Positions 15,468 through 23,013 of a stretch of DNA of 54,530 bases are shown piece after piece. The position numbers and the translations under genes are program-made. The number at the start of each line of letters is the position of its first letter. Position 1 is the first letter of the stretch. Under the pieces are notes generated by a model. That model made no database searches, was not told where the DNA came from, and saw nothing but the letters and a program-made list of their open reading frames with translations. The stretch spans positions 1-54,530 of the forward strand of contig NZ_JAOCCU010000040.1 in NCBI RefSeq assembly GCF_029840635.1, in the 5' to 3' direction. Source of the DNA: Mitsuaria sp. GD03876. Its GTDB lineage: Bacteria; Pseudomonadota; Gammaproteobacteria; Burkholderiales; Burkholderiaceae_C.

Positions 15468-17937
15468 CCGGCGGCGTGCCCGGCTTCTTCCGCGCGGGCA
15501 CTTGTTCCATCGCCTGCTGGAACGCCAGGAGGCCGATGTCCACGCCCTCGTAGCGGGTGCGGGCCTTGCGGAACTCGACGTCGGTCAGTCTCCCGGCCCC
15601 ACGCAGGGCCTCCTGCGATTCGTCCCGCTTGCCGACGGCCTCCAGCCACGGGCCCTCCTTCCACTTGATCATTTGGGCCAGCGCCAGCCGCTCGCCCTCG
15701 GTGAGGCGCCTCAGGGCGTTCGCGGCGTGATGCGACACGCGGTCGATGATGAACGCGTGCTCCTTGCTGCCGTCGATGGCCCGGTCCCCCATCTGGCGCT
15801 TGTACTCGGCGCGCAGGCTGTCGACCAACGGCGGCATGCCCTTCTGGAGCTGCTCGAGGAAACGAGGCGCCGGCGGCGGGGGCGGCGGCGGCGTCCCGGC
15901 AAACAGCTGCTTCGCCTTCCCCCAGACGGTCTTCGGTGCCGGTGGAGGCGGCACTGGCGCGGCGGGTGGCTTCACCAGCACGGCCGTCAACGATGCCGTC
16001 TGCCGCGCCAGATCCTGGGCCAGGCCGGAGGACTCCAGCGGAATGGCAGTCAAGTCCGGCTCGCTGAACGCCCGGCGCTGGGCCGCCAGATTGCGCTCCA
16101 GTCCCGCCTGGTTGACCTCGGCCCTGAGCTTGGAGAGATCCGTTTCCGATTGCGTGCGGGGGATGTGCCTCGGCGTGGAAGGCAGAAGCCTGGCCATCCT
16201 CTCCTCGGCGGCGGCCCTGCGCTTCGCGGCCAGCAGCTCGGCCTGGGTGGGCACCTTCGGCCCGAGGTCCTTGGCGCTGGCGGACTGCTCCTTGCGCGAC
16301 GGCTCGGGCGTGGGATCGAACCGGCCCGGCTCGTGCAGCGGGATGTCCGGCATCGACAGCGTGCGCTTCAGCGCCGGTTGCGCCGCCACTGGCGGCACGA
16401 CTGACGCCGCCGAGGGCTCGGATGCCACCGGCGCCGCCGGGACGTCGGTCTGCGTGCCGGATTCGCTGACGGCCGGCCGCGCCGGCGACCGCGGCGATCG
16501 CGGCGGCAGCGGTGGCGGCATGTCGGCGGGATCAGACGTCGAGGTCGAGGTCGAAGTCGAGGTCGACGTCGAGGTCGGAGCCCGGGGTTCGGACGCTTCG
16601 ACAGCCGGCGGGGTGGACAGGGCCGGCGGCGTGGACAGAGGCCGCGGGGCTGGCCCGGACACGACCGACGTGCCGTCCTCCGCCTCGAACGGGTCGTCGA
16701 GATCCTCCGACATCATCGACAGACGATCCCATGACCCGTCATCGACGGATGCGCGCGCGGCCTCCTGCGACCGCAGTTCCTCCAGCCGCCTGCGGCCGGC
16801 CGCTGCCAGGAACTCGATGTCGCGGTCGACGTTCCCGCCGTCGTCCCACGCGAAGGAGGAACCGCGACGATCGCGGGCCGCCTGCAGGAACTGGTTTTGA
16901 TGCCGGGCGATGGCCTCGTCGACCGACGGCGGCAGCTCGTCGGTCCCGGCATCCTGCGACGCCTGCCGACGCAGCTCGTGTCCATACATCTTCACGATCA
17001 GCCGCCCGGAGTCGCTGGCGCCATCCGGACAGACCACCGCGACGTTCTCCGCCTGCCCTTCGTCGCGATGCCTCGCGATCGTCTTCCAGGCGCGCTGCAG
17101 ATCGTCCTGCTCCAGCGCCGGCTGACGCGGGTCGATGCGCACGTCGTGCATCCGGAGCAGCTTGGAGAGCATGGACTGCCCGTCCCGCTCCGTGCCGATC
17201 TCCATGATCCAGCTGCCGTCGGGCTCGGACTGCCCCACGCGACGGGCGAAGCCGGTCACGGTGCCGCCATCGCCGGTCGATATGTCCACGTCGACCCGGT
17301 CGCCATCGCGTGCGAGCTGCTCCGCGAACTCCAGGCGCGGGCGTCCCGCCGGCGGGCGCGCGAGGACCACGTCCGTCACGGACTGCTCATCGAATGCCTG
17401 GATGAAACCGATGAGCGCCTTCGGATCGAACGCGGGTCGGGACGCCGGCGGCGGCATGGCCGCCAGGCCGGGCCGGACGCCTGCCGCCGGCGACGAGTCC
17501 GCCGAAGGCCCCGCCCATCGCGGGGCCGGATGCTGCTCCGCGAACCTCGGCGCGAACTGAGGCGCGGACATCGCCGCGTGACCGGGGTGCTGGCCGAACA
17601 TCGGCATCCCCGGCATCGCCAGCGGCGGCGCCGCCATCTGCATCACTTGCTGCACGCTGTTGTGGAGCTGGAACATCATCGCGTTCAGGTGAGCCGCGAT
17701 CACGCCGTGCAGGTAGTTCCCGCTCGCGCAGGCGGCCAGTTCGAGCAGGCCCGTCGGCAGGAGCCCCGGCGCGAGCGGCGGCCAGACCGCATCGGGCCCG
17801 AACATCGCCGGCCCGGCATACGGAGCGACCGGCATGGCGCCGGCCCAGGCGCCAGGGACGGCGGCGGGGAACTGGAAACGGAGCGGATCGTGCATGACGT
17901 CGGGGGCGCCGCCTGGCACGACTCCCCCAGGAGCCAT
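15436..17937 (-). CDS. large proline-rich protein of unknown function, effector-like
   Basis: An 833-residue protein I do not recognise; no signal peptide or membrane span. Residues 1-130 are Pro/Met/Ala-rich, 170-410 are more globular, 430-690 are low complexity, and 690-810 are a charged, probably helical C-terminal domain. The low-complexity part holds a Ser-Thr dipeptide run (455-468), a PPLPPR motif (475-480), poly-Pro runs (663-666 and 683-689) and three copies of R-x-x-S-[ME]-[PT]-D-[IL] at 525-532, 594-601 and 622-629. Two of these fit the eukaryotic 14-3-3 consensus RxxSxP and PPLPPR fits a class II SH3 ligand. A secreted, host-directed protein is an inference. It starts 79 bases after xerD on the same strand and may be cotranscribed. 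Confidence 0.7.
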   Translation of the reverse strand: MAPGGVVPGGAPDVMHDPLRFQFPAAVPGAWAGAMPVAPYAGPAMFGPDAVWPPLAPGLLPTGLLELAACASGNYLHGVIAAHLNAMMFQLHNSVQQVMQMAAPPLAMPGMPMFGQHPGHAAMSAPQFAPRFAEQHPAPRWAGPSADSSPAAGVRPGLAAMPPPASRPAFDPKALIGFIQAFDEQSVTDVVLARPPAGRPRLEFAEQLARDGDRVDVDISTGDGGTVTGFARRVGQSEPDGSWIMEIGTERDGQSMLSKLLRMHDVRIDPRQPALEQDDLQRAWKTIARHRDEGQAENVAVVCPDGASDSGRLIVKMYGHELRRQASQDAGTDELPPSVDEAIARHQNQFLQAARDRRGSSFAWDDGGNVDRDIEFLAAAGRRRLEELRSQEAARASVDDGSWDRLSMMSEDLDDPFEAEDGTSVVSGPAPRPLSTPPALSTPPAVEASEPRAPTSTSTSTSTSTSTSDPADMPPPLPPRSPRSPARPAVSESGTQTDVPAAPVASEPSAASVVPPVAAQPALKRTLSMPDIPLHEPGRFDPTPEPSRKEQSASAKDLGPKVPTQAELLAAKRRAAAEERMARLLPSTPRHIPRTQSETDLSKLRAEVNQAGLERNLAAQRRAFSEPDLTAIPLESSGLAQDLARQTASLTAVLVKPPAAPVPPPPAPKTVWGKAKQLFAGTPPPPPPPAPRFLEQLQKGMPPLVDSLRAEYKRQMGDRAIDGSKEHAFIIDRVSHHAANALRRLTEGERLALAQMIKWKEGPWLEAVGKRDESQEALRGAGRLTDVEFRKARTRYEGVDIGLLAFQQAMEQVPARKKPGTPPVTPPAGPPAA
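16535..16576. repeat. hexanucleotide tandem repeat (GAnGTC)7
   Basis: Seven 6-base units of the form GAnGTC (n = C, G or A) run in tandem inside the proline-rich gene and encode alternating Ser-Thr on the minus strand. Unit-number changes would lengthen or shorten the linker by two residues without shifting the frame. Confidence 0.85.
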
Positions 17938-18016
17938 GCCGCGAAACGCGCGAAAGCAAGGACGCCGGTTGGTGTCCCCGCCCCCGCCCCGGGTTCAGGC
18001 GCCGCCGCCCGCGCGC

Positions 18017-18988
18017 TCAGCCGCGCGGATGGTGCGCGGCGTGCAAGGCCTTGAGGCGTTCCCGCGCCACATGCGTGTAGATCTGCGTGGTCGACAGGTC
18101 GGCATGACCCAACAACAGCTGCACCGCCCGCAAATCCGCGCCATGGTTCAGCAGGTGCGTGGCAAACGCATGCCGCAGCGTGTGCGGCGAGATCGGACTC
18201 GTGATCCCGGCGATGCCGGCGTACTTCTTGACCAGGCGCCAGAAGCTCTCGCGCGTCATCGCCTGGCCGAAGCGGCTCAGGAACAGGTCGTCGGTGTTGC
18301 GCGCGCTCAGCAGCAGCGGCCGCGCCTCGCGCAGGTAGCGCATCAGCCAGGCATGCGCCTCCTCGCCGAACGGCACCATCCGCTCCTTGTCGCCCTTGCC
18401 GGTCACGCGCAGCACCGCCTCGCGCAGGCCGACATGCACGCTCTTGAGCGTCACCAGCTCCGTCACCCGGAGCCCGCTGGCGTACATCAGCTCCAGCATC
18501 GCGCGGTCGCGCAGGCCCTGCGCGGTGCCGATGTCGGGCGCGTCGAGCAGCCCCTCCACCTGCTCCTGCGACAGCGTCTTGGGCACGCGCATCGGCTGCT
18601 TGGCGGTCAACAGCTTGAGCGTCGGATCGCGCTCGAGGCGGCGTTCTCGCAGGGCCCATCGGAAGTAGCGCTTGAACACCGACAGCCGCCGGTTCGCCGA
18701 ACTCGCCTTGCCGCCGTCGTGCCGCGAGGTGGCGTAGCCCATCAGGTCGAGTTCCTCGACCTGGTCCAGCGCGCGCGCGCGCTCCCGGGCCAGCCAGTCG
18801 GCGAACAGCTGCAGGTCGCGCCGGTACGCCAGCTGCGTGTTGCGCGACAGGCCTTCCTCGATCCACAGCGACTCGATGAACGCGTCGATCGCGCGCTGGC
18901 TGCGCTCGCGTTCCGGGGAACGGACGGGCGACTCGGCCTCGGTGTCGATCGAGGCTTCAGGGACGGCGGGACGGGACGGCGACGGCAT
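18017..18988 (-). CDS. xerD: site-specific tyrosine recombinase XerD
   Basis: A 323-residue recombinase that, with XerC, resolves chromosome dimers at dif sites. N-terminal SAM-like core-binding domain (about 30-120: IDAFIESLWIEEGLSRNTQLAYRRDLQLFADWL) and C-terminal catalytic domain with all conserved residues: Arg in ASGLRVTEL, Lys in TGKGDKERMV, HxxR in PHTLRHAFATH, His in LLGHADLSTTQ and the nucleophile Tyr in IYTHV. The exact start is unclear (in-frame ATGs at 19012, 18997 and 18988); the shortest is used, which already has a longer N-terminus than E. coli XerD. It lies just downstream of the degQ terminator, so it needs its own promoter. Confidence 0.92.
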   Translation of the reverse strand: MPSPSRPAVPEASIDTEAESPVRSPERERSQRAIDAFIESLWIEEGLSRNTQLAYRRDLQLFADWLARERARALDQVEELDLMGYATSRHDGGKASSANRRLSVFKRYFRWALRERRLERDPTLKLLTAKQPMRVPKTLSQEQVEGLLDAPDIGTAQGLRDRAMLELMYASGLRVTELVTLKSVHVGLREAVLRVTGKGDKERMVPFGEEAHAWLMRYLREARPLLLSARNTDDLFLSRFGQAMTRESFWRLVKKYAGIAGITSPISPHTLRHAFATHLLNHGADLRAVQLLLGHADLSTTQIYTHVARERLKALHAAHHPRG

Positions 18989-19031
18989 GGCGCGCATGAT
19001 GCCAGCGCCCATCGCCCGCGGCGCCGAGGCG

Positions 19032-19066
19032 AAAAAAAGGGGCCCGCGCCACCACGCGCGGGCCCC
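19032..19066 (-). terminator. intrinsic terminator after degQ
   Basis: Read on the minus strand: an 11-bp perfect GC stem (GGGGCCCGCGC and its complement) with a 6-base loop, followed directly by seven T. It lies about 59 bases after the DegQ stop codon and before xerD, so it should end the degQ transcript and separate it from xerD. Confidence 0.92.
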
Positions 19067-19124
19067 ACGGAGCAACCGCCACAGGCAGCGGTTGGTTGGG
19101 AGCAATGAAGGGGATGTCGGTGGA

Positions 19125-20696
19125 TCAGCCGATGCGCACCGGCACGAAGATCTTGTCGCCGCCGCGCTGGACCAGCAGCGCGACGGACTTCTCCGCGCCC
19201 TGCACCGCGCCGCGGACCTGCTCGACCGATTGGACCGGCGTGCCGTTGACCGCCAGCAGCACGTCCCCCGGCCGGACGCCGGCGCGCGCCGCGGCGCTGC
19301 CCTCGCCCACTTCCTGGATCAGCAGGCCCTCGCGGGTGCCGAGCTGGCGGCGCTCCTCGGGCTGCAGCGGCCGCAGGGCCAGGCCCAGCTTGCCGTGCGC
19401 GGAGTCCGCCTCGCCGTCGCCCTTGGCGAGCTTGGCGCCCTTCTCGTTCGCGTCGCCGAGCGTGGCGGTCAGCGTCTCGCGCTTGCCGGCGCGCCACACG
19501 TCGATGTCGACCTTGTCGCCGGGCAGCGACTGGTCCACCAGCGCGGGCAGGTCGCCGCTGGAGACGATCTTCTGGCCCTTGAAGCCCAGGATCACGTCGC
19601 CCGAGCGCAGGCCGGCCTTGGCGGCGGGGCCGTTCTCCTCGACGTTGGCCACCAGCGCGCCCTCGGGCCGTTCCAGCTTGAAGGAATCGGCGAAGCCCTG
19701 GTTGACCTCCTGCACCATCACGCCGAGCTTGGCGTGCTGCACCTTGCCGCCCTTCTCGATCTGCTGGCGGACCTTGTTGGCCACTTCCACCGGGATCGCG
19801 AACGACAGGCCCTGGTAGCCGCCCGAGGCGCTGTAGATCTGCGAGTTGATGCCGACCACCTCGCCGCGCGCGTTGAACAGCGGACCGCCGGAGTTGCCGG
19901 GGTTGATCGCGACGTCGGTCTGCAGGAAGGGCACGCGGCTCTCGTCCGGTCCCAGCGAGCGGCCCTTGGCGCTGATCACGCCGGCGCTGACGCTGTTCTC
20001 GAAGCCGAAGGGCGAGCCGATCGCCAGCACCCATTCGCCCACGCGCAGGTCCTTGGTCGCGCCCAGGCGCGCCACCGGCAGGTTCTTGGCGTCGATCTTG
20101 AGCACCGCGACGTCGGTCGACTTGTCGCTGCCCAGCACCTTGGCGCGGAACTCGCGGCGGTCGGTCAGCTTGACCACGACTTCCTGCGCGTCTTGCACCA
20201 CGTGCGCGTTCGTCAGGATGACGCCGTCGGCGCTGACGATGAACCCCGAGCCCTGGCCGCGGATCTCGCGGCTGCCGCCCTCGCCGCCGTTGGGGCCGCC
20301 GGGCATGCCGGGCACGCCGAAGCGGCGGAAGAATTCGTAGAAAGGATCGTCGGGATCGATCTGCGGCCCGCGGGCGGCGCGTGTCTTGACGGTGCCCGAG
20401 ACGCTGATGTTGACCACCGCCGGGCCTTGCGCCGCGGCGATCTGCGCGAAGTCGGGCATGCCCGCCGGCGGCGGCGTGAACGTGCCGGCCGGCGCGGTGG
20501 CCGTCGGCGTCGCGGCGGCGGCGAGCTGCATGTCGCCGGAGGCCGTCGAGGTGGCGGCCGGCTGCGTGTCCGCCGCCGGGATCGCCTTCGCGTTGCGCAT
20601 CGCCAGGGCACCGCCCGCGGCCCCCAGCACGCCGGCCGCGGCCAGCGCCCACACGAGCTTCTTCACCGGAATCATCTTCTCCACTTGTTGAGCCAT
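19125..20696 (-). CDS. DegQ/HtrA-family periplasmic serine endoprotease
   Basis: A 523-residue Do-like protease/chaperone of the envelope. N-terminal signal or anchor (KKLVWALAAAGVLGAAGGALA), trypsin-like domain with catalytic His165 (LTNAHVV), Asp195 (STDVAVLKI) and Ser269 (NPGNSGGPL), then two PDZ domains (about 310-400 and 430-515). It degrades or refolds misfolded periplasmic proteins. A GGAGG ribosome binding site lies before the ATG. It follows a response regulator/histidine kinase pair by 141 bases, with a tandem CTTA-type box in the gap, so it is probably a target of that system. The Ala/Thr/Pro-rich linker (40-75) is longer than usual. Confidence 0.93.
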   Translation of the reverse strand: MAQQVEKMIPVKKLVWALAAAGVLGAAGGALAMRNAKAIPAADTQPAATSTASGDMQLAAAATPTATAPAGTFTPPPAGMPDFAQIAAAQGPAVVNISVSGTVKTRAARGPQIDPDDPFYEFFRRFGVPGMPGGPNGGEGGSREIRGQGSGFIVSADGVILTNAHVVQDAQEVVVKLTDRREFRAKVLGSDKSTDVAVLKIDAKNLPVARLGATKDLRVGEWVLAIGSPFGFENSVSAGVISAKGRSLGPDESRVPFLQTDVAINPGNSGGPLFNARGEVVGINSQIYSASGGYQGLSFAIPVEVANKVRQQIEKGGKVQHAKLGVMVQEVNQGFADSFKLERPEGALVANVEENGPAAKAGLRSGDVILGFKGQKIVSSGDLPALVDQSLPGDKVDIDVWRAGKRETLTATLGDANEKGAKLAKGDGEADSAHGKLGLALRPLQPEERRQLGTREGLLIQEVGEGSAAARAGVRPGDVLLAVNGTPVQSVEQVRGAVQGAEKSVALLVQRGGDKIFVPVRIG

Positions 20697-20761
20697 CTGA
20701 ACCTCCAGATTCGCTGCGAGCCGCTGGTCGCGGACTCGATGGAGCGAAGTGTGAGCAACTT

Positions 20762-20778
20762 CTCTTAGGTCGCTCTTA
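20762..20778 (-). promoter_or_regulatory. putative PmrA/QseB-type response regulator box upstream of degQ
   Basis: Two CTCTTA hexamers repeat directly with an 11-base period (one helical turn) in the gap between the histidine kinase gene and degQ. Read on the degQ strand this is GTTAAG-N5-CCTAAG, close to the HTTAAD-N5-HTTAAD pattern known for PmrA/QseB-type regulators. The adjacent regulator belongs to that OmpR/PhoB group. Binding is inferred. Confidence 0.55.
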
Positions 20779-20837
20779 ACGGAGGCGGACGTCGCGTGAA
20801 GGCCCGGTCAAGCGAACCGGGAGACGCCGTGAACGGC

Positions 20838-22274
20838 TCAGGCCGGCGGCAGGCTCGGCGGCAGGCTCGGCGGCGTGGCGGGCGGCAGCGCCGGCGGCGG
20901 CGCGATCGCCGGCGTGGCGCGCGACAAGGGCATCGCGAGCTCGACGCGCAGGCCGCCGAGCGCGGTGCTGTGGCCCAGCCGCAGCGTGGCGCCATGGTCG
21001 TCGGCGATGCTGCGCACCAGCGCCAGTCCGAGGCCGCTGCCCGGCGCCTGCTGGGCCTGCGACTCGGCGCGATAGAAGCGGTCGAACACGCGGCCGCGTT
21101 CGGCGTCGGGAATGCCGGGGCCGTCGTCCTCGACGACCAGCAGCGCCTGCGCGCCGCTGCGCTCCAGGCTCAGGTCCACGCGCGAGCGGCCGTACTTGAC
21201 GCCGTTGTCCACCAGGTTGCGCAGCAGCATCGTCAGCGCCTCGCGGTGGCCGTCGACCAGCGCCGGGTCGCAGCGCCCCAGGCCGAGGTCCATGCCGCGC
21301 GCCTGCGCCAGCGTCGCCGCGTCGACGACCGCGTCGCGGCACAGCGCATCCAGCGCGATCGGCAGCATCGGCGCCTGCGCCTTGGCGCTGTCCTGGCGCG
21401 CCAGCGCGAGCAGCTGCTCGATCAGGTGGGACGCGCGGTCGATGCCCAGGCCCAGCTTCTCCAGCGCCTGCGCCCGCGACGCGTCGTCCGGCGCGCGGCG
21501 CAGCGACTGCAGCTGCAACTTCAGCGCGGCCAGCGGCGAACGCAGCTCGTGCGCGGCGTCGGCGACGAAATGCTGCTGCTGCTCGAAGGCCTGGCGCACC
21601 CGGTCCAGCAGCGCGTTGAGCTCGGTCACCAGCGGCTGGACCTCGGCGGGCAGGTCTTCCTCGTCGACCGGCGCCAGGTCCTGCGCCTTGCGGCGCGACA
21701 GCTGCTGGCGCACCCGTTCCAGCGGCGCCAGCGAATGCGACACCACCCACCACACCACCAGCGCCAGCATCGGCAACATCAGCGCGGTCGGCAGCACGGT
21801 GCGCCACGCGAGCTGGCCCGCCATGCGCTGGCGCACCGCGATGTCCTGCGCCACCTGCACGACCTGGAATCGCCCCTGGACCGCGAACACGCGATACCGC
21901 TTGCCCCGCAGCGCCACGTTGGAGAAACCCAGCACCGCGCGCTGCGGCAGCCAGTCCGGCCCGGCCGAGCGGTACAGCGGCGTGCCGTCCAGGCCCCAGA
22001 CCTGCACGATGAGGTCGATGCTCTGCTCCTCGCCGAGCGGCAGCGGCAGCCCGGTGCCCATGCCCGCGCGCAGCGACAGCGCGACCTGCTGCATCTGGTA
22101 GTCGAAGATCTCGTCGGTCTCCATCAGCGCGTTGCGGTAGGCGCTCATGCCCTGGATCAGCGCGCTGGTCAGCATCGCGCCCAGCAGGAACAGCAGCAGC
22201 CGGTAGCGCAGCGAGCGCGGCAGCAGCATGAAGCGGGACCGCCGGCCCGCGGCCACGCCCGACGGCGCGTTCAT
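20838..22274 (-). CDS. sensor histidine kinase (QseC/PmrB/TctE type)
   Basis: A 478-residue membrane kinase. Two spans (about 24-42 and 159-180) enclose a periplasmic sensor region of roughly 115 residues; a HAMP region follows, then the H-box with phosphorylated His242 (VADAAHELRSPLAAL), the N-box (LLRNLVDNGVKYG), G1 (VEDDGPGIP) and G2 (GSGLGLALV). It autophosphorylates and passes phosphate to the regulator encoded just before it: the two genes overlap by ATGA, so they are translationally coupled. A proline-rich tail (PPALPPATPPSLPPS) ends the protein. Confidence 0.93.
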   Translation of the reverse strand: MNAPSGVAAGRRSRFMLLPRSLRYRLLLFLLGAMLTSALIQGMSAYRNALMETDEIFDYQMQQVALSLRAGMGTGLPLPLGEEQSIDLIVQVWGLDGTPLYRSAGPDWLPQRAVLGFSNVALRGKRYRVFAVQGRFQVVQVAQDIAVRQRMAGQLAWRTVLPTALMLPMLALVVWWVVSHSLAPLERVRQQLSRRKAQDLAPVDEEDLPAEVQPLVTELNALLDRVRQAFEQQQHFVADAAHELRSPLAALKLQLQSLRRAPDDASRAQALEKLGLGIDRASHLIEQLLALARQDSAKAQAPMLPIALDALCRDAVVDAATLAQARGMDLGLGRCDPALVDGHREALTMLLRNLVDNGVKYGRSRVDLSLERSGAQALLVVEDDGPGIPDAERGRVFDRFYRAESQAQQAPGSGLGLALVRSIADDHGATLRLGHSTALGGLRVELAMPLSRATPAIAPPPALPPATPPSLPPSLPPA

Positions 22275-22930
22275 TCCTTGGGCACGCGGTAGCCCACGCC
22301 GCGGACGTTCTGGATCAGCTCGGCGCCGAGCTTCTTGCGCAGGCCGTGGATGTAGACCTCCACCGCGTTGCTGCTGATCTCGTCCTTCCAGCCGTAGAGC
22401 TTCTCCTCGAGCTGCTGGCGCGACAGCACGATGCCGGGCCGCGCGATCAGCGGCTCCAGCACCGCCCATTCGCGTTGCGACAGCGTGACCGGATGGCCGT
22501 GCGCGGTGACCTCGCGGGTGGCCGGATTGATGGTCACGCCCATGTGCTCGTAGACCGGCTCCGCCCGGCCCGCGGCGCGGCGCAGCAGCGCGCGGATGCG
22601 GGCGAGCAGCTCGTCGAGCTCGAAGGGCTTGAGTACGTAGTCGTCGGCGCCGGCGTCCAGCCCGGCCACGCGTTGCGCGGTGGCGTCGCGCGCGGTGGCG
22701 ATCAGCACCGGCACCGTCTGCTTGCGCCCGCGCAGCGCCTGCAGCACGCTCATGCCGTCACGCTTGGGCAGGCCCAGGTCCAGCAGCACGAGGTCGTAGG
22801 TCTGGGATTGGAGCGCGGTGTCGGCGATCTCGCCGTCGCGCACCCAGTCCACCGCGTAACCGTCGGCGCGCAGCAGCTCGAGCAGCTGCTCGCCGATCAT
22901 CAGGTCGTCTTCCACCAGCAGGAGTCGCAT
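22271..22930 (-). CDS. OmpR/PhoB-family response regulator (QseB/PmrA type)
   Basis: A 219-residue response regulator. Receiver domain with the acidic pocket (VEDD at 6-9), phospho-acceptor Asp51 (LVLLDLGLPKRDG) and switch Lys (YVLKPFEL); C-terminal winged helix (TLSQREWAVLEPLIARPGIVLSRQQLEEKLYGW...VYIHGLRKKLG). The sequence is closest to QseB/PmrA/TctD regulators. It is the first gene of a regulator-kinase pair followed by degQ; a tandem half-site upstream of degQ fits its DNA-binding class. Confidence 0.94.
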   Translation of the reverse strand: MRLLLVEDDLMIGEQLLELLRADGYAVDWVRDGEIADTALQSQTYDLVLLDLGLPKRDGMSVLQALRGRKQTVPVLIATARDATAQRVAGLDAGADDYVLKPFELDELLARIRALLRRAAGRAEPVYEHMGVTINPATREVTAHGHPVTLSQREWAVLEPLIARPGIVLSRQQLEEKLYGWKDEISSNAVEVYIHGLRKKLGAELIQNVRGVGYRVPKE

Positions 22931-23013
22931 GGGCGCGATTGTGCACGCCCGGCGGTCCCGGGAGGCCCGCGGCCCGGGCTAGCGCGGGGCGGGCGCCTGC
23001 CGGGTCGCCTGTT

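Noticed and set aside
16535-16576. The tandem hexamer repeat as a phase-variation switch.
   Set aside because: The unit is six bases, so changes in copy number cannot shift the reading frame; kept only as a length-variable linker.
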